From NCBI GenBank assembly GCA_024693845.1, contig JAILKJ010000041.1, forward strand, positions 1-56,004: a stretch of 56,004 bases of DNA, given 5' to 3'. A program made the position numbers and the translations under genes. The notes beneath the pieces were generated by a model. It was given only the letters and a program-made list of their open reading frames with translations. It ran no database searches and had not been told where the DNA came from. Position 1 is the first letter of the stretch. The number at the start of each line of letters is the position of its first letter. This DNA is from Lachnospiraceae bacterium (GTDB lineage Bacteria; Bacillota; Clostridia; Lachnospirales; Lachnospiraceae). Positions 35,911 through 44,912 of this stretch are shown piece after piece.

Positions 35911-37260
35911 TTACACACCCATCATCTCCTGCTGTCCGCTGAGCAGGATCTTGACGGTTTCTTGGGCATTGAAGATCTCAATATCGTCCGGCACGTTCTG
36001 ACCGATGGTGATATACGCCAGCGGCGCGCCGGTATAAAGGCGAAGGTTCAGGATGCTTCCGAGAGTCGTGGTCTCATCCACCTTCGTAAAGATCAGAGAA
36101 AATTGCGTCATGTCGCGGTAGGAATCCGCAATGGATTTCAGATCCCTGTACTTGGTCGTGGCGGAAACCACCAGGAAGACCTCTTTTTCCACGGAATAAT
36201 CCAAGGCCGAAAGCAGATCGGCCATCCCGTCCTTCTGGGCACTGTTGTGGGGCGAATGACCTGCCGTATCCACAAGAATGTAATCGCACTCAGCAAAATC
36301 CCGCACAGCGGTACGAAGCTCTGCCGGGGTATAGATGATCCGGAAAGGAACTTCCAGAATGTTGGCATAGGTGCGCAGCTGCTCTGCGGCTGCGATCCTG
36401 TAGGTATCCGCCGTAAGCAGTGCGATCTTCTTCTGCTGCTCCACCTTAAAGCTGGAAGCAAGCTTGGCGATGGTGGTGGTCTTGCCAACTCCGGTGGGAC
36501 CTATGAAAAGTATCACCTTGGGGCCTCTTGCCGCAGGCACGATGGTCCTGGTCTCGCCGAATTTCAGGACAAGACGCTGATAAACCGTTGCCAGCAGATG
36601 GTCAAGGGGCATATTGGGTCTGACATTATCTGCCATGTCGTCCACCAGGGCAGCTGCATAGGCATCATCCACCTCATTCTCCACCATCATCTGATAGAGA
36701 AGTCGGAAAAAGGCAAGGTTGCTGTCCTCACCCTCCTCGGAGGGCATATTCTCACTCATAGCCGCTGCCTGCTGGATGGGTGCGGAGATCTGACGCTCCA
36801 AAAGTTCCTGCAGACTCTCCAGTCTGCGGTCAAAGTTTTCGCTCTCCTTCTGTCTGCGGGACTCATCCCTCTCCTGCAGGGTAGGGCGGATACTTTCCAC
36901 GGGCTCTTCCTTTATGATGTCTTCGGAAGTCTTGCTGCTCTGATAAGCCGCTGCCGCATTTTTTGCCTTGGCGGGGGTAACGTTTCTTGCCGCCTCCTCC
37001 TCGCTCTTTCTGGCGATCTGGCTGACAGCCGCCACCGCAGAGCGCAGATCATCATCCGGATCCTTGGCAGGGGCAGCATTTTTCATTGCCTCTTCCTCAA
37101 GGGCTACGGTCACTTCCTTGAGCTGTCTGCGAAAAATGGAAAAGAGTCCTTTTTTCTTCACGGCGCGGACATTCATGATGACGATGTCTTCGCCCAGCTC
37201 CTTCTTAGCCGCTTCAACGGCTTCGCTCTCGGTTTTTCCCGTGAATTTCTTGATGATCAT
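35911..37260 (-). CDS. flhF: Flagellar SRP-like GTPase FlhF
   Basis: 449 residues: basic N-terminal B domain (about 1-160, with Ala/Glu-rich linker), N domain, and G domain with 'GPTGVGKTTT' (254-263), 'DTYRIAAAEQL' (about 285) and 'TKVDET'. The G3 motif reads DTAGHS, where most SRP GTPases have DTAGR. Directly followed by flhG (12 bases). Together they position the flagellum. Confidence 0.95.
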   Translation of the reverse strand: MIIKKFTGKTESEAVEAAKKELGEDIVIMNVRAVKKKGLFSIFRRQLKEVTVALEEEAMKNAAPAKDPDDDLRSAVAAVSQIARKSEEEAARNVTPAKAKNAAAAYQSSKTSEDIIKEEPVESIRPTLQERDESRRQKESENFDRRLESLQELLERQISAPIQQAAAMSENMPSEEGEDSNLAFFRLLYQMMVENEVDDAYAAALVDDMADNVRPNMPLDHLLATVYQRLVLKFGETRTIVPAARGPKVILFIGPTGVGKTTTIAKLASSFKVEQQKKIALLTADTYRIAAAEQLRTYANILEVPFRIIYTPAELRTAVRDFAECDYILVDTAGHSPHNSAQKDGMADLLSALDYSVEKEVFLVVSATTKYRDLKSIADSYRDMTQFSLIFTKVDETTTLGSILNLRLYTGAPLAYITIGQNVPDDIEIFNAQETVKILLSGQQEMMGV

Positions 37261-37336
37261 GGTGTTGTCCTTTTGCTTTTTCTATAGCGGTCCGCTTCCC
37301 GTCAAGCCGGAACCGGCCTGCTGAGCGTAGCCTGTA

Positions 37337-39382
37337 TCACGCTGTGATCATACCTACGGATTGCAATTCCACATTGCTTTCCACCTCGTTGTAGGAAACA
37401 ACGATCAGGTCCTTGAAATAATCCTCTGTCAGCTTTTTAAAGTACATGCGCACGATGGGAGAAGTGATGACGATGGGATTTTTGCCCATGTTCTCCAGTT
37501 TCTCCGTCTCGGTCTGCACCGAAGCCATAACGGCCTTGGCGCGATCCGGTGCGATATTCAAGTACGCTCCCTGCTCGGTCTGCTTCACCGATCCCATGAT
37601 CTCCTGCTCCACTTTCGGATCCAGGGTGATGACGCTGGTGGTCTCACTGGGCGGGAAGTACTTGGCGGAAATAGCTCTTTTCAGTGCCTGGCGGCAGTAC
37701 TCCGTCAAGATATCCGTATCCCTTGTGGTAGGCGCATAATCGGCCATGGTCTCAAAGATGGTGAGCAGATCGCGGATGGAAATGCCTTCTGCAAGAAGGT
37801 TCTGGAGCACTTTTTGCACCTCGCCCAGACCCAGCATCTTGGGTACCAGTTCCTCCACCAGAGAAGGATTGGACTCCTTGAGGTTGTCCACCAGATTCTG
37901 CACATCCTGCCTGCTGAGAAGCTCGGAAATATGTCTTCTGATGATCTCGGTCAGGTGGGTCGCGATGATGGACGGCGGATCCACTACGGTGTAGCCCAAA
38001 GACTCCGCTCTCTCCCGCTGTCCCTCGGTGATCCATACGGCGGGCAGATGGAAGGAGGGCTCGAAGGTCTTGATACCGGTGATCTCTTCCTCCACATAAC
38101 CCGGATTCATGGCCATGTAATGGTCGAACAAAATCTCTCCCTCGGAAACCTGCACACCCTTGATCTTGATAATGTACTGGTTGGGGTTGAGCTGGATATT
38201 ATCACGCAAACGGATGATGGGAACGATACTTCCCAGCTCCAATGCGATCTGTCGTCTGATCATAACCACACGGTCAAGCAGGTCACCGCCCTGGTTAACA
38301 TCCGCCAGAGGGATGATACCGTAACCGAACTCCAGCTCGATGGGGTCCACCTGCAAAAGACTGGTAACATTCTCGGGCTGACGGATCTCCTCGGCCGCCA
38401 CCTCTTCCTCCGCTGCCGCACTCTCGATCTGAGCCGTTTCGATGGTGCCTGCCATCTGGCGCCCCACAACGATGAAGGAAAGTCCGATACCCACAAAAAT
38501 GATGGTATTCAGCGGTGTCACAAGTCCCAGGAAGGTCATGACCGAACCTACCAGGTACATGGACCTGGGTACACCGAAAAGCTGGGAGATCAGCTCGTTG
38601 CCGAAGTCTGCGTCCTTGCTGCCCTTGGTTACCAGCATACCGGTTGCCAGGGAGATCAGAAGGGAGGGGATCTGGGATACCAGACCGTCACCGATGGTCA
38701 TGATGGAATAGGCCTGCAGTGCATCCGAAGCGGTCATGCCGCGCCTTAAAACACCCATCAGGATACCGCCCACCATGTTGACGGCCGAGATGATCAGACC
38801 CGCCGTGGCGTCTCCCTTTACGTATTTCACGGCACCGTCCATAGCCCCGAAAAATGCACTTTCCTGCTGGATCTTATCTCTTCTTCTCTTGGCTTCCGCA
38901 TCTGTGATGGCACCTGTGTTCAGATCCGCATCGATGGCCATCTGCTTACCTGGCATGGCATCCAGGGTGAATCTGGCGGTAACCTCAGCCACACGCTCGG
39001 AACCCTTGTTGATGACCAGGAACTGGACCAGGATCAGGATGATGAACACGATGGCTCCCATGATCAGATCATTTCCGCCCACGAACTCACCGAAGGTCAT
39101 GACCACGTTACCGGGATTTCCGGTTGCCAGGATCAGACGGGTGGAGGAAACGTTCAGGGCGATACGGAAGATCGTGGTAAACAGCAGCATCGTGGGATAA
39201 TAGCTCATCTCCAGGGCTTCCTTGGCGAACATCGCGCCAAACATTACCGTGAAGGAAACAGCCATATCAGCTGCCAGAAGTACATCCAAAACGCCGGGGG
39301 GAACGGGCACGATCAGCATGATAAAGGCTGCCAGCACATATAAGGCGATGCCGGCGTCGGCCTTGCTAAAAGGTAATTTCAT
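37337..39382 (-). CDS. flhA: Flagellar export gate protein FlhA
   Basis: 681 residues: about eight membrane helices in the first 330, including the FHIPEP-type region ('LDAMPGKQMAIDADLNTG', 'RRRDKIQQES'), then the cytoplasmic nonameric-ring domain (about 350-681). Start ATG behind AGGAGGAAA. It is the large export-gate subunit, working with FlhB and FliP/Q/R. Preceded by a 360-base repeat-rich gap rather than direct coupling to flhB. Confidence 0.96.
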   Translation of the reverse strand: MKLPFSKADAGIALYVLAAFIMLIVPVPPGVLDVLLAADMAVSFTVMFGAMFAKEALEMSYYPTMLLFTTIFRIALNVSSTRLILATGNPGNVVMTFGEFVGGNDLIMGAIVFIILILVQFLVINKGSERVAEVTARFTLDAMPGKQMAIDADLNTGAITDAEAKRRRDKIQQESAFFGAMDGAVKYVKGDATAGLIISAVNMVGGILMGVLRRGMTASDALQAYSIMTIGDGLVSQIPSLLISLATGMLVTKGSKDADFGNELISQLFGVPRSMYLVGSVMTFLGLVTPLNTIIFVGIGLSFIVVGRQMAGTIETAQIESAAAEEEVAAEEIRQPENVTSLLQVDPIELEFGYGIIPLADVNQGGDLLDRVVMIRRQIALELGSIVPIIRLRDNIQLNPNQYIIKIKGVQVSEGEILFDHYMAMNPGYVEEEITGIKTFEPSFHLPAVWITEGQRERAESLGYTVVDPPSIIATHLTEIIRRHISELLSRQDVQNLVDNLKESNPSLVEELVPKMLGLGEVQKVLQNLLAEGISIRDLLTIFETMADYAPTTRDTDILTEYCRQALKRAISAKYFPPSETTSVITLDPKVEQEIMGSVKQTEQGAYLNIAPDRAKAVMASVQTETEKLENMGKNPIVITSPIVRMYFKKLTEDYFKDLIVVSYNEVESNVELQSVGMITA

Positions 39383-39742
39383 GCCCTTTCCTCCTTTCTT
39401 GTCTAATCACCATTCGCTACGGGTTCGCTGCGCGTCCCATTGCGCCTTACCATTCGCTACGGACCTGCTTCGCGGCTCTTACGCTCATGGTTGCGGCTCG
39501 TCGAGTCACCCGAAATCTACGATGTACCAGCACACGGCAGGTGCTGCTCGTCTGCAATCGGCAGGTACTACTCACCTGTAATCGGCAGGTGCTGCTCGCT
39601 GCGCTCGCAGCCCGGGGCTACGCCCCTCTCAACTGTCCATTCGTTCGCGCTTCCCCGTGCGAGCACGGTCAGCACTCGCTCATGTACACTTGCCTGCCTC
39701 ATCTCAGGCCTTCCGCTGCCTCAGACCTCCACCGGCCTCTCC
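39383..39742. repeat. Repeat-rich intergenic insert between flhB and flhA
   Basis: This is the only gap of more than 300 bases in the window. It holds three near-identical 24-base tandem units starting at 39535, 39559 and 39583 (core CGGCAGGTGCTGCTCG; the middle copy has transitions), two copies of ACCATTCGCTACGG 40 bases apart (39409 and 39449), a related CCATTCGTTCGCG near 39638, and several short GC-rich inverted repeats (for example around 39590-39612). No ORF with a start signal, no RNA gene and no clear terminator is visible. Composition differs from both neighbours. Confidence 0.75.
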
Positions 39743-40852
39743 TCAGACCTTCCCCTGCAGGTGGTAGACGTACGCAAGTACCTGGGCCACGGCTTCGTAG
39801 AGTTCGGGTGGTATCTGCTCACCGATCTCCACGTTGTGATACAACATCCTGGCAAGGGGCTTATTCTCTACGATCTCGACTTTATTCTCTCTGGCAACTT
39901 CCTTAATGCGCTGTGCCAGATAATCCTCTCCTTTAGCCACCACAACGGGGCTGGGGGCCTCTGTGGTATCGTAACGGACCGCCACTGCGAAGTGGGTCGG
40001 GTTCGTGATGACCACGTCTGCTTTGGGGATATCCTGCATCATCCTCCGGCGGGATGCCTCACGCATCCTTTGTTTCTGCTGGCCCTTAACGGCCGGATCA
40101 CCTTCGGAATCCTTGTACTCGTCCTTGACCTCCTGCTTTGTCATCTTCATATCATCCTTGAACTTGTACCGCTGGTAAAACAGATCCAGCGCCGCAATGA
40201 TGATATAGACAAAAGAGATCCTGAGGCCCAGTGATATGGCAATATCCCCGGAAGCCGCTATCGCGCTCCACAGGGGCATGTTAAACAAAAGGTAGATCGC
40301 ATTGAGCTGGTCCCGCAGGGTGATATAAGCCAGATACAGGATCAGTACGATCTTGGCCACGGACTTTAACAACTCTACCAGAGATCTTGTCGAGAAGATC
40401 CTCTTGAACCCGTTTAAGGGATTGAGCTTGCTCAGCTTCGGCTGCAGCGGTTTGGTGGTCACCTTCCAGGGGATCTGCACATAGTCCGAAAGGAAGGAAA
40501 GTACCAGTCCCATCAGCAGAAATGGCGCCATCATCAAAAGCGTCCTCAGCAGCATGCTCCGCAGCATCAGAAGGATGGTGGCCGATTTGACCTGTTCTCC
40601 CGTAAGGCCGAACACTTCGGGGATCCGTCCGTAGATCCCGGAAAACAGCTCCATAAAGCCCTGCCCGAGAAAGCCCGTCGTAAGCTTGATGGTAAGAAAG
40701 CCGCCGATAAGAGTCACGGCGTTTGTCACCTCGCGGCTTTTCGCCACCTGGCCTTCTTTACGCGCATCATCCAGCTTTTTGGAAGTAGGCTCTTCCGTCT
40801 TTTCTCCGCCGGGGCCTTCCTTGGCGAAGAATTGCAGGTCGTAATATATCAC
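39743..40852 (-). CDS. flhB: Flagellar export switch protein FlhB
   Basis: 369 residues: four membrane helices in the first 220 and a cytoplasmic tail with the self-cleaving NPTH site (N284-P285-T286-H287). It switches secretion from rod/hook to filament substrates. The start overlaps the fliR stop by 4 bases (ATGA). The C-terminal 'YHLQGKV' ends before the repeat-rich gap. Confidence 0.97.
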   Translation of the reverse strand: MIYYDLQFFAKEGPGGEKTEEPTSKKLDDARKEGQVAKSREVTNAVTLIGGFLTIKLTTGFLGQGFMELFSGIYGRIPEVFGLTGEQVKSATILLMLRSMLLRTLLMMAPFLLMGLVLSFLSDYVQIPWKVTTKPLQPKLSKLNPLNGFKRIFSTRSLVELLKSVAKIVLILYLAYITLRDQLNAIYLLFNMPLWSAIAASGDIAISLGLRISFVYIIIAALDLFYQRYKFKDDMKMTKQEVKDEYKDSEGDPAVKGQQKQRMREASRRRMMQDIPKADVVITNPTHFAVAVRYDTTEAPSPVVVAKGEDYLAQRIKEVARENKVEIVENKPLARMLYHNVEIGEQIPPELYEAVAQVLAYVYHLQGKV

Positions 40853-41634
40853 GGTATCATTGCCTCCACCATGGAAACCACCATTATCTTCGTCTGCGTA
40901 TAAATGAAATCAGCCACATAGGGCAGCATGATCGTCGTCAAAACCATGACCCCCAACCCTACCAGGATCTTGATCTGCATACCCACGGCGAACATGTTCA
41001 TCTGGGGGGCCACCTTGGCCAGGATACCCAGCACCACGTTCACCACCAATATCACGGTAAAGATCGGCATACAGATCCGAAAGCCGATGTTTACGTATTC
41101 CGCCAGGTAATGCAAAAGGGCGTCGTACATTTTATCCAGATGGAAAACCACTCCTCCCAGAGGAACCAGGGAATAGCTTTCCACGATAGCTTCGAGCACA
41201 TAACGGTGCATCCCCGAGATCAGAAGGATCAGAAGCACCGCATACTGGTAATAAAAACCGGTGATCGTCGCATTTTCCCTTGTAGTCGGGTCCATGGCGT
41301 TTACCATGGAAAAGCCGATATCCATATCCACGATCCTTCCGGCGAAGAACACGATGGAGATACAGATGTTAGCGGCCCAGCCGATCAGGATCCCCACGAT
41401 CACCTCTTTCAGGACCAGGATGGAAAACTCGATCAGCGTAGTATATTGCAGGTATTGGTGCGGCATCGTGGCATAGTAGGTCAGATACCCCAGGAACACC
41501 GAAAGTCCGATCTTAAATTGCTGCGGTACCCCCTGATTGCTGAAAAAGGGCGCCGCATAAACGAAACCGCCCATCCTCATGATAAAAAGGAGAAGCACCT
41601 CGAATTCCTGATATCGAAACGAAAAATCCACCAT
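40849..41634 (-). CDS. fliR: Flagellar export protein FliR
   Basis: 261 residues, about six hydrophobic helices ('LLLFIMRMGGFVYAAPFFSN', 'FSILVLKEVIVGILIGWAAN'), usual FliR length. Part of the FliP-FliQ-FliR export channel. 17 bases after fliQ, with AAAAGGATG before the ATG. Confidence 0.96.
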   Translation of the reverse strand: MVDFSFRYQEFEVLLLFIMRMGGFVYAAPFFSNQGVPQQFKIGLSVFLGYLTYYATMPHQYLQYTTLIEFSILVLKEVIVGILIGWAANICISIVFFAGRIVDMDIGFSMVNAMDPTTRENATITGFYYQYAVLLILLISGMHRYVLEAIVESYSLVPLGGVVFHLDKMYDALLHYLAEYVNIGFRICMPIFTVILVVNVVLGILAKVAPQMNMFAVGMQIKILVGLGVMVLTTIMLPYVADFIYTQTKIMVVSMVEAMIP

Positions 41635-41651
41635 GGCGCATCAACATCCTT

Positions 41652-41921
41652 TTAACGGATATACAGGGAAAAATCCGACCACAGCTCTGTCATCAGCCCG
41701 GTCATGTTGTTCAGCATCCACTCCCCCAGCAGCATCAGAGTCAAAAAAACGGAGATGATCTTCGGAACACTGGTCAGGGTCTGTTCCTGAATACTCGTCA
41801 CAGTCTGGAACACACTGACCGTAAGACCTACGATCAGGGATACCAAAAGCACGGGTGCTCCGGTCTTGATCACCGTGAACAGGGCTTTTGAACACATTTC
41901 CGTAACCAGATCAACTGACAT
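41652..41921 (-). CDS. fliQ: Flagellar export protein FliQ
   Basis: 89 residues with two membrane helices ('VLLVSLIVGLTVSVFQTVTS' and the second around 55-75) and the family start 'MSVDLVTEMCSKAL'. AAAGGAGAG precedes the ATG. Part of the export channel. Confidence 0.95.
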   Translation of the reverse strand: MSVDLVTEMCSKALFTVIKTGAPVLLVSLIVGLTVSVFQTVTSIQEQTLTSVPKIISVFLTLMLLGEWMLNNMTGLMTELWSDFSLYIR

Positions 41922-41937
41922 GTCAACTCTCCTTTGC

Positions 41938-42852
41938 TTAATAGAAGGTCTTTACAAGATTTACGATCACCAGGTTCCAGCCGTCAGCCAGAACGAACAA
42001 AAGGATCTTGAAAGGCATGGAAATGGTCGTGGGGGGCAGCATCATCATACCCATGGCCATCAGGGCCGAAGCCACCACCATATCGATCACCAGGAAAGGA
42101 ATGTAGATGACAAAGCCGATGATAAAGGCCGTTCTCAGCTCCGATACCATGAAAGCCGGTACCAGCACCTGAGTCGGGATATCCTCCAGCTGCATTTCAT
42201 CATCCCAGGTCACATTGGCGATCTCCATGAACATCCGCGCGTCCTTTTTCTGCGTCTGTTCATACATAAATTGACGCAGTGGCGCCAATCCTGTTTCGAT
42301 TGCTTCCTCCTGCGTAATCTCTCCTGCTTCAAAAGGGCGTATCGCTTCTTCATTGATCTGCGTAAAAATGGGCGCCATGATAAAATAAGTCAGGAAAAGA
42401 GCCAGACCGATCATTACCTGGTTCGGCGGTGCCGTCTGCGTGTTCAGCGCCTGACGCGTAAAATGAAGCACGATCAGGATCCTTGTGAAGCTGGTCAGAC
42501 AGATCAGAAGCGTCGGTGCGATCGCGATCATCGTAAGGATCAGAAGGATCCTCAGGGAACCGGCGATCGTCCCGTTACCGTTATTGTATGTAATTGTCAC
42601 ATCATTGGCTATGTTCAGCTCTCCCAGCTGATCCGGAGTTTCGGCCTGTCCCGGTTCGTAACGATTGGTCCGCTGGGTGGTATCCCCCGCATTGACCCTG
42701 TCATTCAATCCGTTCGATCCGATGGCCTGACTGGTCTGCTGGTTCGTGGTGCCGCTGCCGACAGAGGCGATAGCCATGACAGGGCACAGCAGCATAAAAA
42801 AGCCTATGATCAGCCATGCCGCGGCCATTTGAAAAGTCTGTCTTTTCCTCAC
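41938..42852 (-). CDS. fliP: Flagellar export protein FliP
   Basis: 304 residues: a signal-like N-terminus ('MAAAWLIIGFFMLLCPVMAI'), a 70-residue periplasmic stretch longer than in the minimal family, then the conserved block ('LTSFTRILIVLHFTRQALNT', 'PPNQVMIGLALFLT') and C-terminal helices. It overlaps fliO by 4 bases. Confidence 0.96.
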   Translation of the reverse strand: MRKRQTFQMAAAWLIIGFFMLLCPVMAIASVGSGTTNQQTSQAIGSNGLNDRVNAGDTTQRTNRYEPGQAETPDQLGELNIANDVTITYNNGNGTIAGSLRILLILTMIAIAPTLLICLTSFTRILIVLHFTRQALNTQTAPPNQVMIGLALFLTYFIMAPIFTQINEEAIRPFEAGEITQEEAIETGLAPLRQFMYEQTQKKDARMFMEIANVTWDDEMQLEDIPTQVLVPAFMVSELRTAFIIGFVIYIPFLVIDMVVASALMAMGMMMLPPTTISMPFKILLFVLADGWNLVIVNLVKTFY

Positions 42853-43250
42853 TGCTTCGACCCGTCCTCTTTTGCTTTCTCTTCCCTGCCCTTTTTCTTA
42901 AGAGCAAGAGCTGCCCGGCCCAGGATCTCTCCGAACTGTTCCGGCATAGGCGCTGCGCCTTCCCCGAAAACAAGAGAATCCTCATCCAGCTCACCGAGCA
43001 GAGTGACGCCGTCCTTGGCGATGGCTATCAGCAGATATTTGTTACCGGCGCGGACGATCTCCAGGACCACATTGGGCGAGATCCTGGCCGCCTCAACAAC
43101 GGACAGATTGGCTGAACCCATGCGCTTTTTCTGAAAACCCGCCACGTAACGTGAGGTCACATAGGTGATCCCAAGCACGAACAGGAACAGCAAAAAGACC
43201 GTGATCAGCCGTACAACGGAGTCCAGTCCGCCGGTCTGCGCGATCAGCAT
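42849..43250 (-). CDS. fliO: Flagellar biosynthesis protein FliO (FliZ-like)
   Basis: About 133 residues: one membrane helix near the N-terminus ('LITVFLLFLFVLGITYVTS'), a small beta domain ('ARISPNVVLEIVRAGNKYLL') and a charged tail. I prefer the ATG at 43250, with AGAAGG upstream; an in-frame TTG at 43262 overlaps the cheY stop but sits on top of that ribosome site. Assists FliP assembly. Confidence 0.88.
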   Translation of the reverse strand: MLIAQTGGLDSVVRLITVFLLFLFVLGITYVTSRYVAGFQKKRMGSANLSVVEAARISPNVVLEIVRAGNKYLLIAIAKDGVTLLGELDEDSLVFGEGAAPMPEQFGEILGRAALALKKKGREEKAKEDGSKQ

Positions 43251-43251
43251 A

Positions 43252-43614
43252 TCAACCGACAACCTTCTTAACAGCCTCGATCACGCGGTCTGCCTGGAAA
43301 GGCTTAACGATGAAGTCCTTGGCACCTGCCTGAATGGACTCGATAACCATTGCCTGCTGACCCATAGCGGAGCACATGATGACCATGGCACCGGAGTCGC
43401 TCTCTTTGATCTTCTTTAATGCTGCAATACCATCCATCTCAGGCATGGTGATATCCATAAGCACAAGGTCGGGCTTAAGCTCGTTGTACTTCTCAACAGC
43501 CTTGGCACCGTTCTCTGCCTCACCTGCCACGTTGTAACCATTCTTGGTGAGAATGTCCTTGATCATCATTCTCATAAACGCTGCATCGTCACAGATCAAA
43601 ATGTTTTTTGCCAT
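43252..43614 (-). CDS. cheY: Chemotaxis response regulator CheY
   Basis: 120 residues, single receiver: acidic pair in 'ILICDDAAFMR', D54 in 'LVLMDITMPEMDG', 'MCSAMGQ' and the lysine in 'IVKPFQ'. Carries the signal from CheA to FliM/FliY; dephosphorylated by FliY and CheC. AGAGGAGAG before the ATG. Located between fliY and fliO as in Bacillus. Confidence 0.97.
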   Translation of the reverse strand: MAKNILICDDAAFMRMMIKDILTKNGYNVAGEAENGAKAVEKYNELKPDLVLMDITMPEMDGIAALKKIKESDSGAMVIMCSAMGQQAMVIESIQAGAKDFIVKPFQADRVIEAVKKVVG

Positions 43615-43690
43615 TTCTTTCTCTCCTCTTTTAGCAATAATTTTGTTTTGTCTCTATGTGAAGGACCACTGTCCTTACAGCCTCTTCGGC

Positions 43691-44908
43691 TTACTTAATG
43701 ATCTCCGTTACCCTGACGCCGAAGCTTTCCTCGATGACCACTACCTCGCCCTTGGCTACGAACTTGCCGTTGACCAGAACGTCGATGGGCTCACCTGCGA
43801 TCTTATCCAGCTCGATGATGGTACCCGGTGAAAAGTCCAGGATCTCGGAAATGGATTTCCTCGTTCTTCCCAGCTCTACCGTAACCTCCAGAGGCACGTC
43901 CATGATCAGGCCGATGTTCTCTCCTCCCGCCATGGCCATTCCGGGACTTCCGAAGGCCTGGAACTGTGCGGGCTGGATATTGGCCGGCTGCATCTGGCTC
44001 ATATCCGGCATCATCTGGGGCATTCCCATCTGAGGCATCATCTGCGGCATACCCATCTGTGGCATAGGTGCAGGTGTGGGAGCCGCTGCAGGCGGCGGTG
44101 TAAAGGGCTGCGGCGCCGGCGCAGGTGCCGGAGCGGGAGCAGGTGCGGGTTCCGGTGCGGGAGCCGCTGCAGGCTCCTGGGTTCCCATTACCGTCTCATA
44201 CAGCGATCTTGCAAAGTCTACCGGATACAGCTGCATCAGTGTCGAATCCACAAGGTCTCCGATCTGCATCCTGAAGGCGATCTTTACGAATTTACCTCCC
44301 AGGAAGGGAGCGATCTCCGATCCATCGGTGGTATCGATCAGATTCACAAGGCTTGCTTCCGGCGGGCTGATATCGATCATCTTACCCAGCATGGAGGATA
44401 AGGACGTTGCCGAGGAACCCATCATCTGGTTCATGGCCTCGGAAATAGCCGAAAGATGAAGCTCTCCCAGCTCTCCGTCCGTATTGGTACCGTCTCCTCC
44501 CATCATCAGGTCGGTGATGATCTTAACATCCTGCTCCTTCAGGATCAGGATATTGGCACCATCCAGTCCTACTGTATACTTGATCTGAATGAATACGCAG
44601 GGTCTTTCGAATTCCTTAGCAAAAGTGCTCCACGTCGCGATAGAAACCTCCGGTGTGGAAATATCCACCTTGGAATTGACCAGGGAGAACAGCGTCGTTG
44701 CGCTGGTACCCATACTGATATTCGCGATCTCGCCGATGGCATCCTTCTCAATATCCGTCAGTTCCACGTCGCCCATGACAGGCTCCGAAGGAACGAAACT
44801 GTCGTCAGTCGGCGGCGACTCGGGCGTCGGTTCAACCTCCGGCACAACCCCATCAGCCATGGAATTCAGGAGCGCATTGATCTCGTCCTGGGACAGCATT
44901 CCGTCCAT
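43691..44908 (-). CDS. fliY: Flagellar switch protein and CheY-P phosphatase FliY
   Basis: 405 residues: N-terminal CheY-binding peptide 'MLSQDEINALL'; CheC-like domain with both active-site pairs (E60/N63 and E157/N160); a long Pro/Ala then Met/Gln-rich linker (about 245-325); and the FliN-type C-terminal domain ('VTVELGRTRKSISEIL', 'GEPIDVLVNGKFVAKGEVVV'). Part of the C-ring. The linker has the repeated unit 'MGMPQMMPQ'. AGGAGGAA precedes the ATG; 4 bases after fliM. Confidence 0.96.
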   Translation of the reverse strand: MDGMLSQDEINALLNSMADGVVPEVEPTPESPPTDDSFVPSEPVMGDVELTDIEKDAIGEIANISMGTSATTLFSLVNSKVDISTPEVSIATWSTFAKEFERPCVFIQIKYTVGLDGANILILKEQDVKIITDLMMGGDGTNTDGELGELHLSAISEAMNQMMGSSATSLSSMLGKMIDISPPEASLVNLIDTTDGSEIAPFLGGKFVKIAFRMQIGDLVDSTLMQLYPVDFARSLYETVMGTQEPAAAPAPEPAPAPAPAPAPAPQPFTPPPAAAPTPAPMPQMGMPQMMPQMGMPQMMPDMSQMQPANIQPAQFQAFGSPGMAMAGGENIGLIMDVPLEVTVELGRTRKSISEILDFSPGTIIELDKIAGEPIDVLVNGKFVAKGEVVVIEESFGVRVTEIIK

Positions 44909-44912
44909 CCTG

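Noticed and set aside
39535-39606. CRISPR array
   Set aside because: The three 24-base units are directly adjacent with no unique spacers, and there are no cas genes.
39440-40234. 264-residue + strand ORF starting in the flhB-flhA gap
   Set aside because: Most of it is antisense to flhB; the part in the gap is repeat sequence without a start signal.
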